Part shown: positions 8,703-22,328 of the stretch, in pieces | Numbering within the stretch: position 1 is the first letter of the stretch | How the letters are laid out: every line of letters begins with the position of its first letter | Source of the DNA: Methylobacterium sp. AMS5 | Lineage (GTDB): Bacteria; Pseudomonadota; Alphaproteobacteria; Rhizobiales; Beijerinckiaceae | DNA: 64,000 bases | Direction: 5' to 3' | Assembly: GCF_001542815.1 (NCBI RefSeq) | Contig: NZ_CP006992.1 | Span: 3,415,501-3,479,500, forward strand | The notes under the pieces: model-generated | Seen by the model: only the letters and a program-made list of their open reading frames with translations | Databases searched by the model: none | Told to the model about the DNA's origin: nothing | Translations under genes and position numbers: made by a program

Positions 8703-9542
8703 TCAGCGGGCGTCCGCGAGGCGCGCGCCGTTGTCGATCGCGGCGTACTTGGTCTTCGCCTCGGTCAGCCAGTCGGCGTAGGCCTGCTCGCTGACCACGC
8801 GGACTGTGATCGGCATGTAGGCGTGACGGGCGCCGCACAGCTCGGAGCACTGGCCGTGATAGGTGCCCTCGCGGTCGGCCTTGAACCACCACTGGTTCAG
8901 GCGTCCGGGGATCGCGTCGATCTTGCCGCCGAAGGAGGGGATCGCCCAGGAGTGGATGACGTCGTCGGAGGTGACCTGCACCTTCACGATCTTGCCGACC
9001 GGAATGACCATGTCGTTGTCGGTCGCCAGCAGCTTCGGCTGCTGCTCGTCGTCGAGGTTCGCATCGAAGGTGAAGCCGCCCTTGTCGCCCTCGGCCGGGT
9101 AGACGTAGGACCAGTACCACGCGTGGCCGACCACCTTGACCACGATGTCGGCCTTCGGGTCCGAGAGCTGCGTGCGCAGGGTGCGGAACGAGGGGATCGC
9201 CACCGCCACGAGGATCAGGACCGGGATGATGGTCCAGGCCACCTCGATCGCCGTGTTGTGCGTGGTGCGGGACGGCGTCGGATTCGTCTTCTCGTTGAAT
9301 TTGAAGATGCAGTAGAGAATGAGAACGAGAACGAAGACCGAGATCGCGAATGCGATCCAGTGCAGTCCGTGCTCGAAGTTGAGGAGGTCAGCGGCCTCGG
9401 CCGTGACCGGTATCTGACGGCTCATCTGCCACGGCTCGGGCTGACCGATACCGGCCGCGAGAGCGGAGGAGGACGAACCGAGGAGAGCGCCGAACGCGGC
9501 CAGCCCCCACGATAACCGATGTTGCGCCTGCGTCGTCCGCAT
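8703..9542 (-). CDS. ctaC: Cytochrome c oxidase subunit II
   Basis: A 279-residue protein: signal peptide (about residues 1-30), two transmembrane helices (about 60-80 and 102-118) and a periplasmic cupredoxin domain. The CuA ligands are visible: His197 in IHSWAIPSFGGK, Cys232 and Cys236 in QCSELCG, His240 and Met243 in RHAYM. The aromatic patch HAWYWSYVYP carries electrons from CuA. It accepts electrons from cytochrome c. The ATG at 9542 was chosen because it gives a proper signal peptide; the open frame continues to 10148 across fdhD on the opposite strand. It is the first gene of the cox operon. Confidence 0.96.
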   Translation of the reverse strand: MRTTQAQHRLSWGLAAFGALLGSSSSALAAGIGQPEPWQMSRQIPVTAEAADLLNFEHGLHWIAFAISVFVLVLILYCIFKFNEKTNPTPSRTTHNTAIEVAWTIIPVLILVAVAIPSFRTLRTQLSDPKADIVVKVVGHAWYWSYVYPAEGDKGGFTFDANLDDEQQPKLLATDNDMVIPVGKIVKVQVTSDDVIHSWAIPSFGGKIDAIPGRLNQWWFKADREGTYHGQCSELCGARHAYMPITVRVVSEQAYADWLTEAKTKYAAIDNGARLADAR

Positions 9543-9730
9543 GTCCCCGCTTGGCTCCCCTGGTGCCTGTGGTTTGTTTGCCCTTGAATTTGCCGACCCG
9601 CGTCGCAAATCCGAGAACGGCCCGATCGTGTCGCGGGCCTTGCCGGTTCCGGCGTGACCGTATCGCTGCCGGATGGGCGGTTGCGACGTAGAACCATACT
9701 GATCAAAAAACCGCAACCACAACAGCGCCC

Positions 9731-9745
9731 CCAAGCGTCGCTTGG
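9731..9745. promoter_or_regulatory. Dyad in the ctaC-fdhD divergent promoter region
   Basis: CCAAGCG (9731-9737) and CGCTTGG (9739-9745) are perfect inverted repeats with a one-base spacer, 52 bp upstream of the fdhD start. A second inverted pair, GGTTGCG (9679-9685) and CGCAACC (9712-9718), brackets the same region. These are candidate operator sites in the 255-bp divergent spacer; no regulator can be named. Confidence 0.35.
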
Positions 9746-9797
9746 ACGCGGTATCAGGGTTGCGCAGCGGGCAACTTGGCTGCCTCTGGGGATACGG

Positions 9798-10673
9798 ATG
9801 CAGAACGTCGGCGGAAAATCTGATCAAGACGCTGCGGACGACTTCAGCGCGGACGGCCCGGCGACGTCGGTCAAGGTCGGAACACTCGTCGTTGCCTATG
9901 ACGCGCCCGAGGCAAGACCCGATTCCCGCGCCCTGGCCGTGGAGATGCCGGTCAACGTCGTCTACGGCACCGTGCCCTATGCCGTGATGATGCTGACGCC
10001 GGCCGATCTCGAGGATTTCGCCTACGGCTTCAGCCTGACCGAGGGCGTGATCGAGGCGCCCGACGAGATCCGCGGCGTCACCGTCGAGCCCGGCGAGGGC
10101 GGCCTGAGGCTGCTGGTCGATCTCGCGCCGGGACGGCTGCGCGAGCACCTCGCTCGCAAGCGGGCGATCAGCGGGCGCACCGGCTGCGGCGTCTGCGGGA
10201 TCGAGGATCTCGCCGCCCTGCCGATTGCCCGGCCCCGTTCCGGCAAGGGCCCGCAGGTGACGCTGGCGGCGATCCAGGCGGCGCTGACCGCGCTATCGGA
10301 CCGTCAGCGTCTTAACCGGGAGACGCGTGCGGTCCACGCGGCCGGATGGGCCGACCTCGACGGCTCGCTGCTGGCGGTGCGCGAGGATGTCGGCCGCCAC
10401 AATGCTCTGGATAAGTGCATCGGCGCGCTGCTGCGCCAGGGCGTGCGGCCGGACGAGGGCTTTCTCGTCATCACCAGCCGCTGCTCGTTCGAGATGGCGG
10501 AGAAAGCCGCCAGCTTGGGCGCCTCGGTGCTGGTGGCGATCTCCGCCCCGACCTCGCTCGCCATCGAGCGGGCGCGCTGCCACGACATGACGCTCTGCGC
10601 CATCGCCCGCTCGGACACCCTGACCGTGTTCTCCGGACGCGAGCGGCTGGTCCTGGCCGGGGAGGGCGGCTGA
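9798..10673 (+). CDS. fdhD: Formate dehydrogenase accessory sulfurtransferase FdhD
   Basis: A 291-residue protein that passes sulfur from IscS to the molybdenum (or tungsten) cofactor of formate dehydrogenase. The catalytic CxxC loop is Cys130-Gly-Val-Cys133 in RTGCGVCGIEDL. The family motif REDVGRHNALDK and the C-terminal SRCSFEMAEKAA are present. I chose ATG 9798, with GGGG about eight bases upstream, rather than the frame opening at 9654, because it gives the normal family length. In a methylotroph-like host this serves formate oxidation, the last step of C1 dissimilation. Its neighbours are not formate dehydrogenase genes, so it acts in trans. Confidence 0.95.
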   Translation: MQNVGGKSDQDAADDFSADGPATSVKVGTLVVAYDAPEARPDSRALAVEMPVNVVYGTVPYAVMMLTPADLEDFAYGFSLTEGVIEAPDEIRGVTVEPGEGGLRLLVDLAPGRLREHLARKRAISGRTGCGVCGIEDLAALPIARPRSGKGPQVTLAAIQAALTALSDRQRLNRETRAVHAAGWADLDGSLLAVREDVGRHNALDKCIGALLRQGVRPDEGFLVITSRCSFEMAEKAASLGASVLVAISAPTSLAIERARCHDMTLCAIARSDTLTVFSGRERLVLAGEGG

Positions 10674-10703
10674 GCCCGGCTTCCACGCGCCGCCCCCCCG
10701 CTC

Positions 10704-10803
10704 AAGCATCGTCCTGGATACGTGATCCCGGACGATGCTTCAGGCTCTCGTTTTCGCATCATCTTTTTTCCGAAAGCCGGCAACCACCCTTCGGGACGAT
10801 GCG
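10704..10803. repeat. Two-hairpin intergenic repeat (family B), copy 1
   Basis: AAGCATCGTCCTGGAT (10704-10719) pairs with 10725-10740 with one wobble. It is followed by a second imperfect palindrome (10756-10803) running from GCATCATC to GGGACGATGC. In reverse complement the whole unit aligns along its length with 30290-30384. It lies between the convergent fdhD and PepSY-like genes and touches the stop codon of the latter. Confidence 0.85.
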
Positions 10804-11844
10804 CTAGTCGGCGCCGCCGGCCTCGCCAGCGCCGCCGGGGACGACCGTCGCACCGCCGATCACCCGCACGTTCTTGCGCGGACCATCGGCCGGCGGATCC
10901 TGCCAGCCCTTGCCGGCGACCGGCTTCGACTCGGCGGTCTTCGTCGCGTCCTTGGCGGGCTCCGGCTTCGCGGCGTCAGTCTTCGTTTCAGCCTTGCCGG
11001 TTTCCTTGCCGGTTTCTTTGCCGGTTTCGGGCCGGGGCTCGCCCACCTTCGGCTCGACCGCCTTGGCTTCCTTCGGCTCCGCCTTGTCCCGCTCGGTTTT
11101 CGCTGCGGGCGTCATCGCCGGCGACGCGGGCGAACCCGACCGGAGCGAGGGCTCCGGAATCGTCGGGGCAATGCGTGCCTGGGACGGCAGCTTGGGTGTG
11201 GGGGCAGTCCGGGCCGCCGCGCGCCGAGGCTGCTCGGAGCGGGTCGCCGCGTCCGGATTGACGCCGAGCGGATTGGCGTCCGGCCGCGCTGCCGGGGGCA
11301 CGCGCTCGGCCCGCACCGCGTTGCGCTCGCCGCCGAGCGGAGCACTGCGCAGACCGGGAACGGAGGGGATGTCGGCGGGCGGCATGATGCGCTCGGCCTC
11401 GCGGATCGGGCGGCGTGGGCGCATGTCGTCCTCGGTCCAGCCGTAGCCGGGGACCGCCGGACGGACCCGGTCGGAGGGATAGTAGACGCCTTCGAGCGGC
11501 TCGCGCCCGATCACGTCGCCCTCGCGGGCATCGACCACGAGCCGCACCCGCTGGCCGCGCGGGCTCGTTGCCTCCACGCGGTAGTTCCGCCCGTCGTAGC
11601 GGGGACGTCCGATCTCGGAGAAGCCGCGATCCCGCAGCTCATCGACGACCTCGCGGGACGGCAACACGCCGTCATCCTCGAGGTAGGCCGCCCGCGGCGG
11701 CCCATAAATCTCACGGTAGAAGCCCTGGGCGGCGGCGTTCTGCAGTCCGGCTCCGGACAGGAGCGCGGCAACGAGGCCGAACCCGAGGCCGCGACGCAGT
11801 GCCGCTCTCGCGAGTCCACCAGGGGTGTGACGGCTCGAAGCCAT
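10804..11844 (-). CDS. Secreted PepSY-like protein with Lys/Glu/Pro-rich tail
   Basis: A 346-residue protein with a signal peptide (about residues 1-39, ending NAAAQ). Residues 55-110 read like a PepSY/YPEB-type unit (VVDELRDRGFSEIGRPRYDGRNYRVEATSP and VRLVVDAREGDVIGRE). The C-terminal half is low-complexity, rich in Ala, Pro, Lys and Glu, with a short tandem ETGK repeat. The ATG at 11844 has GAGG just upstream; the frame extends to 11961 but that part lacks a signal. Such proteins are common in Methylobacterium and are unassigned. The tail may bind the cell wall or a polymer, which is inference only. Confidence 0.75.
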   Translation of the reverse strand: MASSRHTPGGLARAALRRGLGFGLVAALLSGAGLQNAAAQGFYREIYGPPRAAYLEDDGVLPSREVVDELRDRGFSEIGRPRYDGRNYRVEATSPRGQRVRLVVDAREGDVIGREPLEGVYYPSDRVRPAVPGYGWTEDDMRPRRPIREAERIMPPADIPSVPGLRSAPLGGERNAVRAERVPPAARPDANPLGVNPDAATRSEQPRRAAARTAPTPKLPSQARIAPTIPEPSLRSGSPASPAMTPAAKTERDKAEPKEAKAVEPKVGEPRPETGKETGKETGKAETKTDAAKPEPAKDATKTAESKPVAGKGWQDPPADGPRKNVRVIGGATVVPGGAGEAGGAD

Positions 11845-12191
11845 GGGGACCTCTCGAACCAAGCTGTGCAGAAGAGGGGGAAAGTCCCGGGAGCCCGCTG
11901 TTGATCGCGGGTCCCCCGGCGTCACGGCAGACGCATCCCCGCATTCCTTCCGTGCCGGCAAGGTTTTCTAAACGGTTGATTGGGGCGACATTGCGAACCG
12001 GCCCGGAACCTGCCAGTGCGATTGTGGTGATGCGGTGCGGCCCGGCACGCGTCCGCCCGCCCGATTCAGGCCGAGAGACGGGTGCCGAGAGGCGGGTGCG
12101 TTGCGCGTATCCAAGGCATGTTCAAAAGGCCGGCCGCGATGGTCGGCGGCCCCTTGCTGGAACGAATGAAATCTGGCAACGTCCACCTATA

Positions 12192-12208
12192 GGACAGTAA
12201 GACTGTCC
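12192..12208. promoter_or_regulatory. Candidate operator GGACAGT-3-ACTGTCC
   Basis: Two perfect 7-base half-sites in inverted orientation, spaced by three bases, form a compact dyad typical of a dimeric regulator site. It is 274 bp upstream of gltB and 348 bp from the PepSY-like gene. The regulator is unknown. Confidence 0.4.
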
Positions 12209-12412
12209 CATTTGTCGTGCTTGGCCGTCGGGCCAGCTTTGGGGATCCATCACGTGATCGACGTGACGTCCGGACGAGCTGAGAAACCGGTGACCGTCGA
12301 GGCGATCCGGGCGAGCGCTGGCTGAACAAGCCGGAGCTTCAGCCCGCGGGTTGGCGGGCAATTCCGGCAGGAAGAACCTGACCCCACCCGACTCGGTATA
12401 AAGAAGGCGGCA

Positions 12413-12437
12413 GCCCGGACACCGGCGGTGTCCGGGC
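12413..12437 (+). promoter_or_regulatory. Hairpin in the gltB leader
   Basis: GCCCGGACACC (12413-12423) and GGTGTCCGGGC (12427-12437) form a perfect 11-bp stem with a 3-base loop, ending 44 bases before the gltB start. No T tract follows, so it is not a classic terminator. It could protect the leader or take part in attenuation. Confidence 0.5.
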
Positions 12438-12481
12438 ACGAAACATGCTCGCATGCGGGCAGGGTCGGAGATGTGCGGACG

Positions 12482-17200
<4,719 letters not shown>

Positions 17201-17224
17201 TCGAGCGTCATCAAGGCGGGCCAT

Positions 17225-17255
17225 ACCGGTCGGCGGCAGGAAGCCGCCGACCGGT
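17225..17255 (+). other. Intercistronic hairpin between gltB and gltD
   Basis: ACCGGTCGGCGGC (17225-17237) and GCCGCCGACCGGT (17243-17255) form a perfect 13-bp stem with a 5-base loop inside the 123-bp gltB-gltD gap. No T tract follows. It probably acts as an RNA-stability element or sets the gltB:gltD ratio rather than ending transcription. Confidence 0.55.
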
Positions 17256-17323
17256 TCACAGTGATGCCGGGCAGACGGCAAGGCCGCGTGGTCGAGAGAT
17301 CCGCGCCTGCGAAGGACTGATCG

Positions 17324-18757
<1,434 letters not shown>

Positions 18758-18785
18758 ACCGCATCTCGCATCTCAGCCGATCACG

Positions 18786-18816
18786 GGGGCATCGCCGGGA
18801 GGCGGTGCCCCTTTTT
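18786..18816 (+). terminator. Intrinsic terminator of gltBD
   Basis: GGGGCATCGCC (18786-18796) and GGCGGTGCCCC (18801-18811) pair with one G-U wobble around a GGGA loop and are followed directly by TTTTT (18812-18816). It lies 29 bp beyond the gltD stop. Confidence 0.9.
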
Positions 18817-19038
18817 CCATCGCCGGCGCTCGATCGACGCGAGTACTCCGGCTTGCCGTCATCCTTGCCGTCATCGCAGGCAATGCTATGGCGAAGCCGG
18901 GTCTGCAGATCACCCAGGCGTCACCGCCCCGAAAGGCGAGCTAAACCTGCAACCTCCACACTGGGCATGACATCATTCCCGTGCCGCGTCGCAAGCCGGT
19001 GACCCTCGACCTCCGATCCGGAGAACGGCACTCGGAGA

Positions 19039-19224
19039 ATGACCGTGCCGAGAGAGCTGATCCCCTACGTGATCGATGACGTGTCGGCCGTGGATGGCCG
19101 CGATTATCGCCGCATCGAGCGGGCGCCGACGCCCGAAGCGGCGGCGCTGATCCGGTTGCTTCGCGAGCGGGCACGCGGCGGGGTCGGATCGCAGGGTCAG
19201 GGTGCGGCGGAGACCAGTTCGTAG
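19039..19224 (+). CDS. Small hypothetical protein
   Basis: A possible 61-residue protein with charged, helix-prone composition (VIDDVSAVDGRDYRRIERAPTPEAAALIRLLRERAR) and no transmembrane segment. GGAG lies close to the ATG. Its last 28 bases overlap the 3' end of the convergent metallo-hydrolase gene. I do not recognise it. Codon use resembles coding sequence, but a chance frame in GC-rich DNA is possible. Confidence 0.4.
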   Translation: MTVPRELIPYVIDDVSAVDGRDYRRIERAPTPEAAALIRLLRERARGGVGSQGQGAAETSS

Positions 19225-20120
19225 CCTGCGCCGGCCCGCTCGATCCGGCCCCGGGTTGCGAGGTGCATGCCCGTCACGGCCAGCCCCTCGCTGGCAGCCC
19301 GGTCGAAGATCCGGCGGCGGGTGGCGATCGCCTCCGCCGGATCGGCATCCCAGATCACGGTCCAATCCGGATGCGGCACCTGCAGCAGGCGGGAGTGGAG
19401 GATGTCGCCCCAGATCAGCAGCCGCTCTGGTCCATCTTCGATCAGCACGCCCGCATGGCCGGGGGTGTGCCCCGGCAGGGGCAGGAACGAGACGCCGGGG
19501 GCGAGTTCGGCCCCGCCGGAGACGCGGCGCACCCGGCCGGCATAGGCGGCCAGCACGGCCCGCGCGGTGTCGAAGAACAGCCCCATCGCCGAGGGCGCGC
19601 GGGAACGCGCACCGGCATCCGACCAGTAGGCGGCCTCGCGCTCCTGGAGCACCAGTTCGGCATTGGCGAAGCGGGCGCGGCCATCGCCCGTGAGCAGGCC
19701 GCCCGCATGGTCGGCGTGGAGGTGGGTCAGCCACACGGTCTCGATCTGGTCGGGCCGCAACCCCTCCGCGGCGAGAGCCGCCGTCACCCGGTCGAAGCCC
19801 GGTCCGAACACCGTTCCGCAGCCGGCATCGAGCAACCCGTGCCGTGCGCCGCGCCGGATCAGGAAGGCGTTGACCGGTTCGAGCGAGGGGCCGCTCGGTG
19901 GCAAGCCGGCTTGGGCGAGCAGGGCGCGTCCGGCCTCGCTGTCGGCGCCGGGAATCATACTCGGCTCAAGCGGGAAGAGGCCGTCGCGCAGCGGCGTGAC
20001 GGTGAAGGCGCCGACGCGATCGGCGGGTGCGGGGGGTGCCGCCCGTGCTTCGGGAAACCGAAGGATCGGCAGGCAGGCGCCCGCGGCGAGGACGGATCGA
20101 CGAGTCGGCAAAGGCGGCAT
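19197..20120 (-). CDS. Tat-exported MBL-fold metallo-hydrolase
   Basis: A 307-residue protein with a twin-arginine signal (PTRRSVLAAGACLPILRF) and a metallo-beta-lactamase-fold domain. The zinc motif is THLHADHAGG (HxHxDH), followed by a histidine in LPLPGHTPGHAG and the aspartate in IWGDILHSR. The pattern resembles quorum-quenching lactonase and alkyl-sulfatase-type hydrolases, but the substrate cannot be deduced. Its 3' end overlaps the small hypothetical gene. A 169-bp divergent spacer separates it from the sensor kinase gene. Confidence 0.88.
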   Translation of the reverse strand: MPPLPTRRSVLAAGACLPILRFPEARAAPPAPADRVGAFTVTPLRDGLFPLEPSMIPGADSEAGRALLAQAGLPPSGPSLEPVNAFLIRRGARHGLLDAGCGTVFGPGFDRVTAALAAEGLRPDQIETVWLTHLHADHAGGLLTGDGRARFANAELVLQEREAAYWSDAGARSRAPSAMGLFFDTARAVLAAYAGRVRRVSGGAELAPGVSFLPLPGHTPGHAGVLIEDGPERLLIWGDILHSRLLQVPHPDWTVIWDADPAEAIATRRRIFDRAASEGLAVTGMHLATRGRIERAGAGYELVSAAP

Positions 20121-20289
20121 TCCGGATGAGGGGGACGACGATCGGAAGCTTGCGCCGGCTCGTCACGCTCGCCCAGGGAACGGCTCCCGCTTCCGCGCGG
20201 GCATTTTTCCCGACAGCCATCCGTCCCTCTTGCGTCGCGGACGGCGGCCGGTGCCATCTTGGGCGACGCTCCCCTGGACGGTCGCCCCG

Positions 20290-21633
20290 ATGAGCCTGCC
20301 CGCGCATCTCGCCCTGCGCCTTCTGATCGTGACCCTCCTCTGTCTGGCGGGCGCCGTCGCCTGGACCCTGTGGGAGGCGCGCAGCGCCCTGCGCGGTGAG
20401 GCGGCCGTGTCGGCGGAACGGATCGCCGCCGCGCTTGCCCGGCAACCGGGGCTCGGCAGCGTCGGGCCGGCGGCGCTGCCGGTGGGCGAACCCGAGGCCG
20501 AGCCAACCATCCTGATGCTGCTGCCGGGGATCTGCGCCGAGATCCGCCTCGGCAGCGAGATGCCACGGCGGCTCTGCGGCGATTGGGATGGGCTCGGCAC
20601 GGCCCCCGCCTGGCTCGCGGCCGTCCTGTCGTCGGCCAGAGCTCTCGGCGATCCGGTCGTCCGGGAGATCGTTTATCGCGGACGCCGTCTCGGCAGCGTC
20701 TCGACCTGGCCCGATTCCGGCGCGGCTGCGGGGCGCGCGTGGCGGCAGGTGCGGTTCGCGAGCGGCCTTGCCCTCTCGCTCGCCGGAGCCACGGCGATCC
20801 TCGGCTGGCTCGCCGCCGCCGACCTCGTCGCGCCCGCAGGACGGATCGTGCGCCACCTGGACGGCTTCGATGCCGGCGCGTCCCGTCCGCCCCTGCCGCG
20901 CTTCAAGGCGGCGGAGTTCGACCGGATCGCCACGGCCTTCGACGCGCTCGCCGGGCGACTGGCCCGAACCGAAAGCGAGCGGACCGCGCTGATGCAGCGG
21001 CTGGTGCAAGTGCAGGAAGAGGAGCGCCAGAGCCTCGCCCGCGACCTGCACGACGCGTTCGGCCAATGCCTTGCCGCCGCCGGGGCGCTCGCCGCCGCGA
21101 TCGAGGCCGGCGCGCCGACGGACCGCGCGGATCTGCGCGCCGATGCGCGCGGCATCGAGGCGGTCGTCGCCTCCATGCGCGAGAGCCTGCGCGGCGCCCT
21201 GGCGCGGCTCGAACTCCCCGACTTTGCCGGGATCGGCTTGGGCGACGGCATCCGCGGCCTCGTCTCGGACTGGCGGGCGCGGCTACGGACCGGGCCGAGC
21301 CTGCACCTCGATGTCGAGGGCGATTGGTCGGGCCTGTCCGACGAGGCGTCGGCGAGCCTCTATCGGATCACCCAGGAACTGCTGACCAACGCCCTGCGGC
21401 ACGGACGACCGAGCCACGTCTTCCTGCGGCTGCAGCGCACCGGCACCGGGGGCGGGACCGTCACGCTGACCGTGGACGATAACGGCGGGGGCGACGCTGC
21501 CCGCGCAGCCGGCGCGTCCGGCCGCGGACTTCCCGGGATCCGCGCCCGGCTTGCCGCCCTCGGCGGACAACTCTCGCTCACCGGGAACGGCAGCGGCATC
21601 CGCGCCCGCGTCACCGTTCCGGTTCACGGGTGA
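20290..21633 (+). CDS. NarX-type sensor histidine kinase
   Basis: A 447-residue membrane kinase: a transmembrane helix at about residues 8-28, a periplasmic region to about 155, a second helix (GLALSLAGATAILGWLAAADLV) leading into a HAMP-like segment, then a HisKA_3 domain. The phospho-histidine is near residue 254 in EEERQSLARDLHDAFGQ. The ATPase domain shows ITQELLTNALRHG (N box) and VDDNGGG/GRGLPGIRARL (G boxes). It belongs to the NarX/LiaS/DesK class. The start at ATG 20290 is used because the longer frame overlaps the divergent gene. Its stop lies nine bases before the regulator start, so they form a pair. Confidence 0.92.
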   Translation: MSLPAHLALRLLIVTLLCLAGAVAWTLWEARSALRGEAAVSAERIAAALARQPGLGSVGPAALPVGEPEAEPTILMLLPGICAEIRLGSEMPRRLCGDWDGLGTAPAWLAAVLSSARALGDPVVREIVYRGRRLGSVSTWPDSGAAAGRAWRQVRFASGLALSLAGATAILGWLAAADLVAPAGRIVRHLDGFDAGASRPPLPRFKAAEFDRIATAFDALAGRLARTESERTALMQRLVQVQEEERQSLARDLHDAFGQCLAAAGALAAAIEAGAPTDRADLRADARGIEAVVASMRESLRGALARLELPDFAGIGLGDGIRGLVSDWRARLRTGPSLHLDVEGDWSGLSDEASASLYRITQELLTNALRHGRPSHVFLRLQRTGTGGGTVTLTVDDNGGGDAARAAGASGRGLPGIRARLAALGGQLSLTGNGSGIRARVTVPVHG

Positions 21634-21641
21634 GGCGGACG

Positions 21642-22301
21642 ATGACGGACATCCTCCTCGTCGATGACCATCCCGTCGTGCGTGAGGGCTATCGGCGGCT
21701 GTTCGAACGGCAGCCGGGTTTCACGGTCGTGGCCGAAGCCGCGACCGCAGCGGAGGCCTACCGCCTCTACAAGGCGCGGACGCCGGACCTCGTGATCCTC
21801 GACCTGTCGCTGCCGGGGCCGAGCGGCATCGAGGCGATCCGGCACATCCGGCAATGGGACGGCGCGGCCCGCATCCTCGTCTTCAGCATGCGCACCGGCG
21901 CCGCCATCGCGCGCCAAGCCTTCGCAGCGGGGGCCAGCGGCTATGTCAGCAAGGCGAGCGCCCCCCGCGAGCTGCTGGAAGCCGCCGCGGGCGTCCTGCG
22001 CGGCGAGCGGGCCATGAGCGCCGACATCGCCCTCGCGATCGCGCAGGACGAGGTGGCCGGCGGGCGCAGCAGCCTCGACGAGCTCAGCCCGCGCGAGGTC
22101 GAGATCCTCGGCATGACGGCAGCGGGCGCAACGGCGCAGACCATCGCCGAAGCGCTGTGCCTCAGCCTTAAGACGGTCCAGAACAATCTGTCGCTGATCC
22201 GGGCCAAACTCGGCGCCCGCACGGACGCTCATCTGGTCTGGATCGCCGTCGGCGCCGGGCTCGTCGCCGCTCCGCACGGCCCACCCGCCGTGGAGACCTG
22301 A
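21642..22301 (+). CDS. NarL/FixJ-family response regulator
   Basis: A 219-residue regulator with an N-terminal receiver domain (DDHPVVREGYRRLF; phospho-acceptor Asp54 in LVILDLSLPGPSG; Lys in GYVSKASAP) and a C-terminal LuxR-type helix-turn-helix (LSPREVEILGMTAAGATAQTIAEALCLSLKTVQNNLSLIRAKLG). The ATG at 21642 has GAGG seven bases upstream; the alternative GTG 21630 would overlap the kinase stop by four bases. It is the cognate partner of the adjacent kinase. The signal and targets are unknown. Confidence 0.92.
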   Translation: MTDILLVDDHPVVREGYRRLFERQPGFTVVAEAATAAEAYRLYKARTPDLVILDLSLPGPSGIEAIRHIRQWDGAARILVFSMRTGAAIARQAFAAGASGYVSKASAPRELLEAAAGVLRGERAMSADIALAIAQDEVAGGRSSLDELSPREVEILGMTAAGATAQTIAEALCLSLKTVQNNLSLIRAKLGARTDAHLVWIAVGAGLVAAPHGPPAVET

Positions 22302-22328
22302 TCGACCTCTTCGGGCGGTTGAGGAGCC

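Larger units (their letters stand above)
11845..12481. other. Long divergent intergenic region upstream of gltB
   Basis: This 637-bp space separates the PepSY-like gene from gltB. I see no convincing gene. It contains a 17-bp dyad (12192-12208), a 10-bp palindrome ATCACGTGAT (12249-12258), a TATAAA at 12397 without a good -35 partner, and a strong hairpin at 12413-12437. The features cluster toward gltB, so most of the regulation probably concerns glutamate synthase. Confidence 0.6.
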
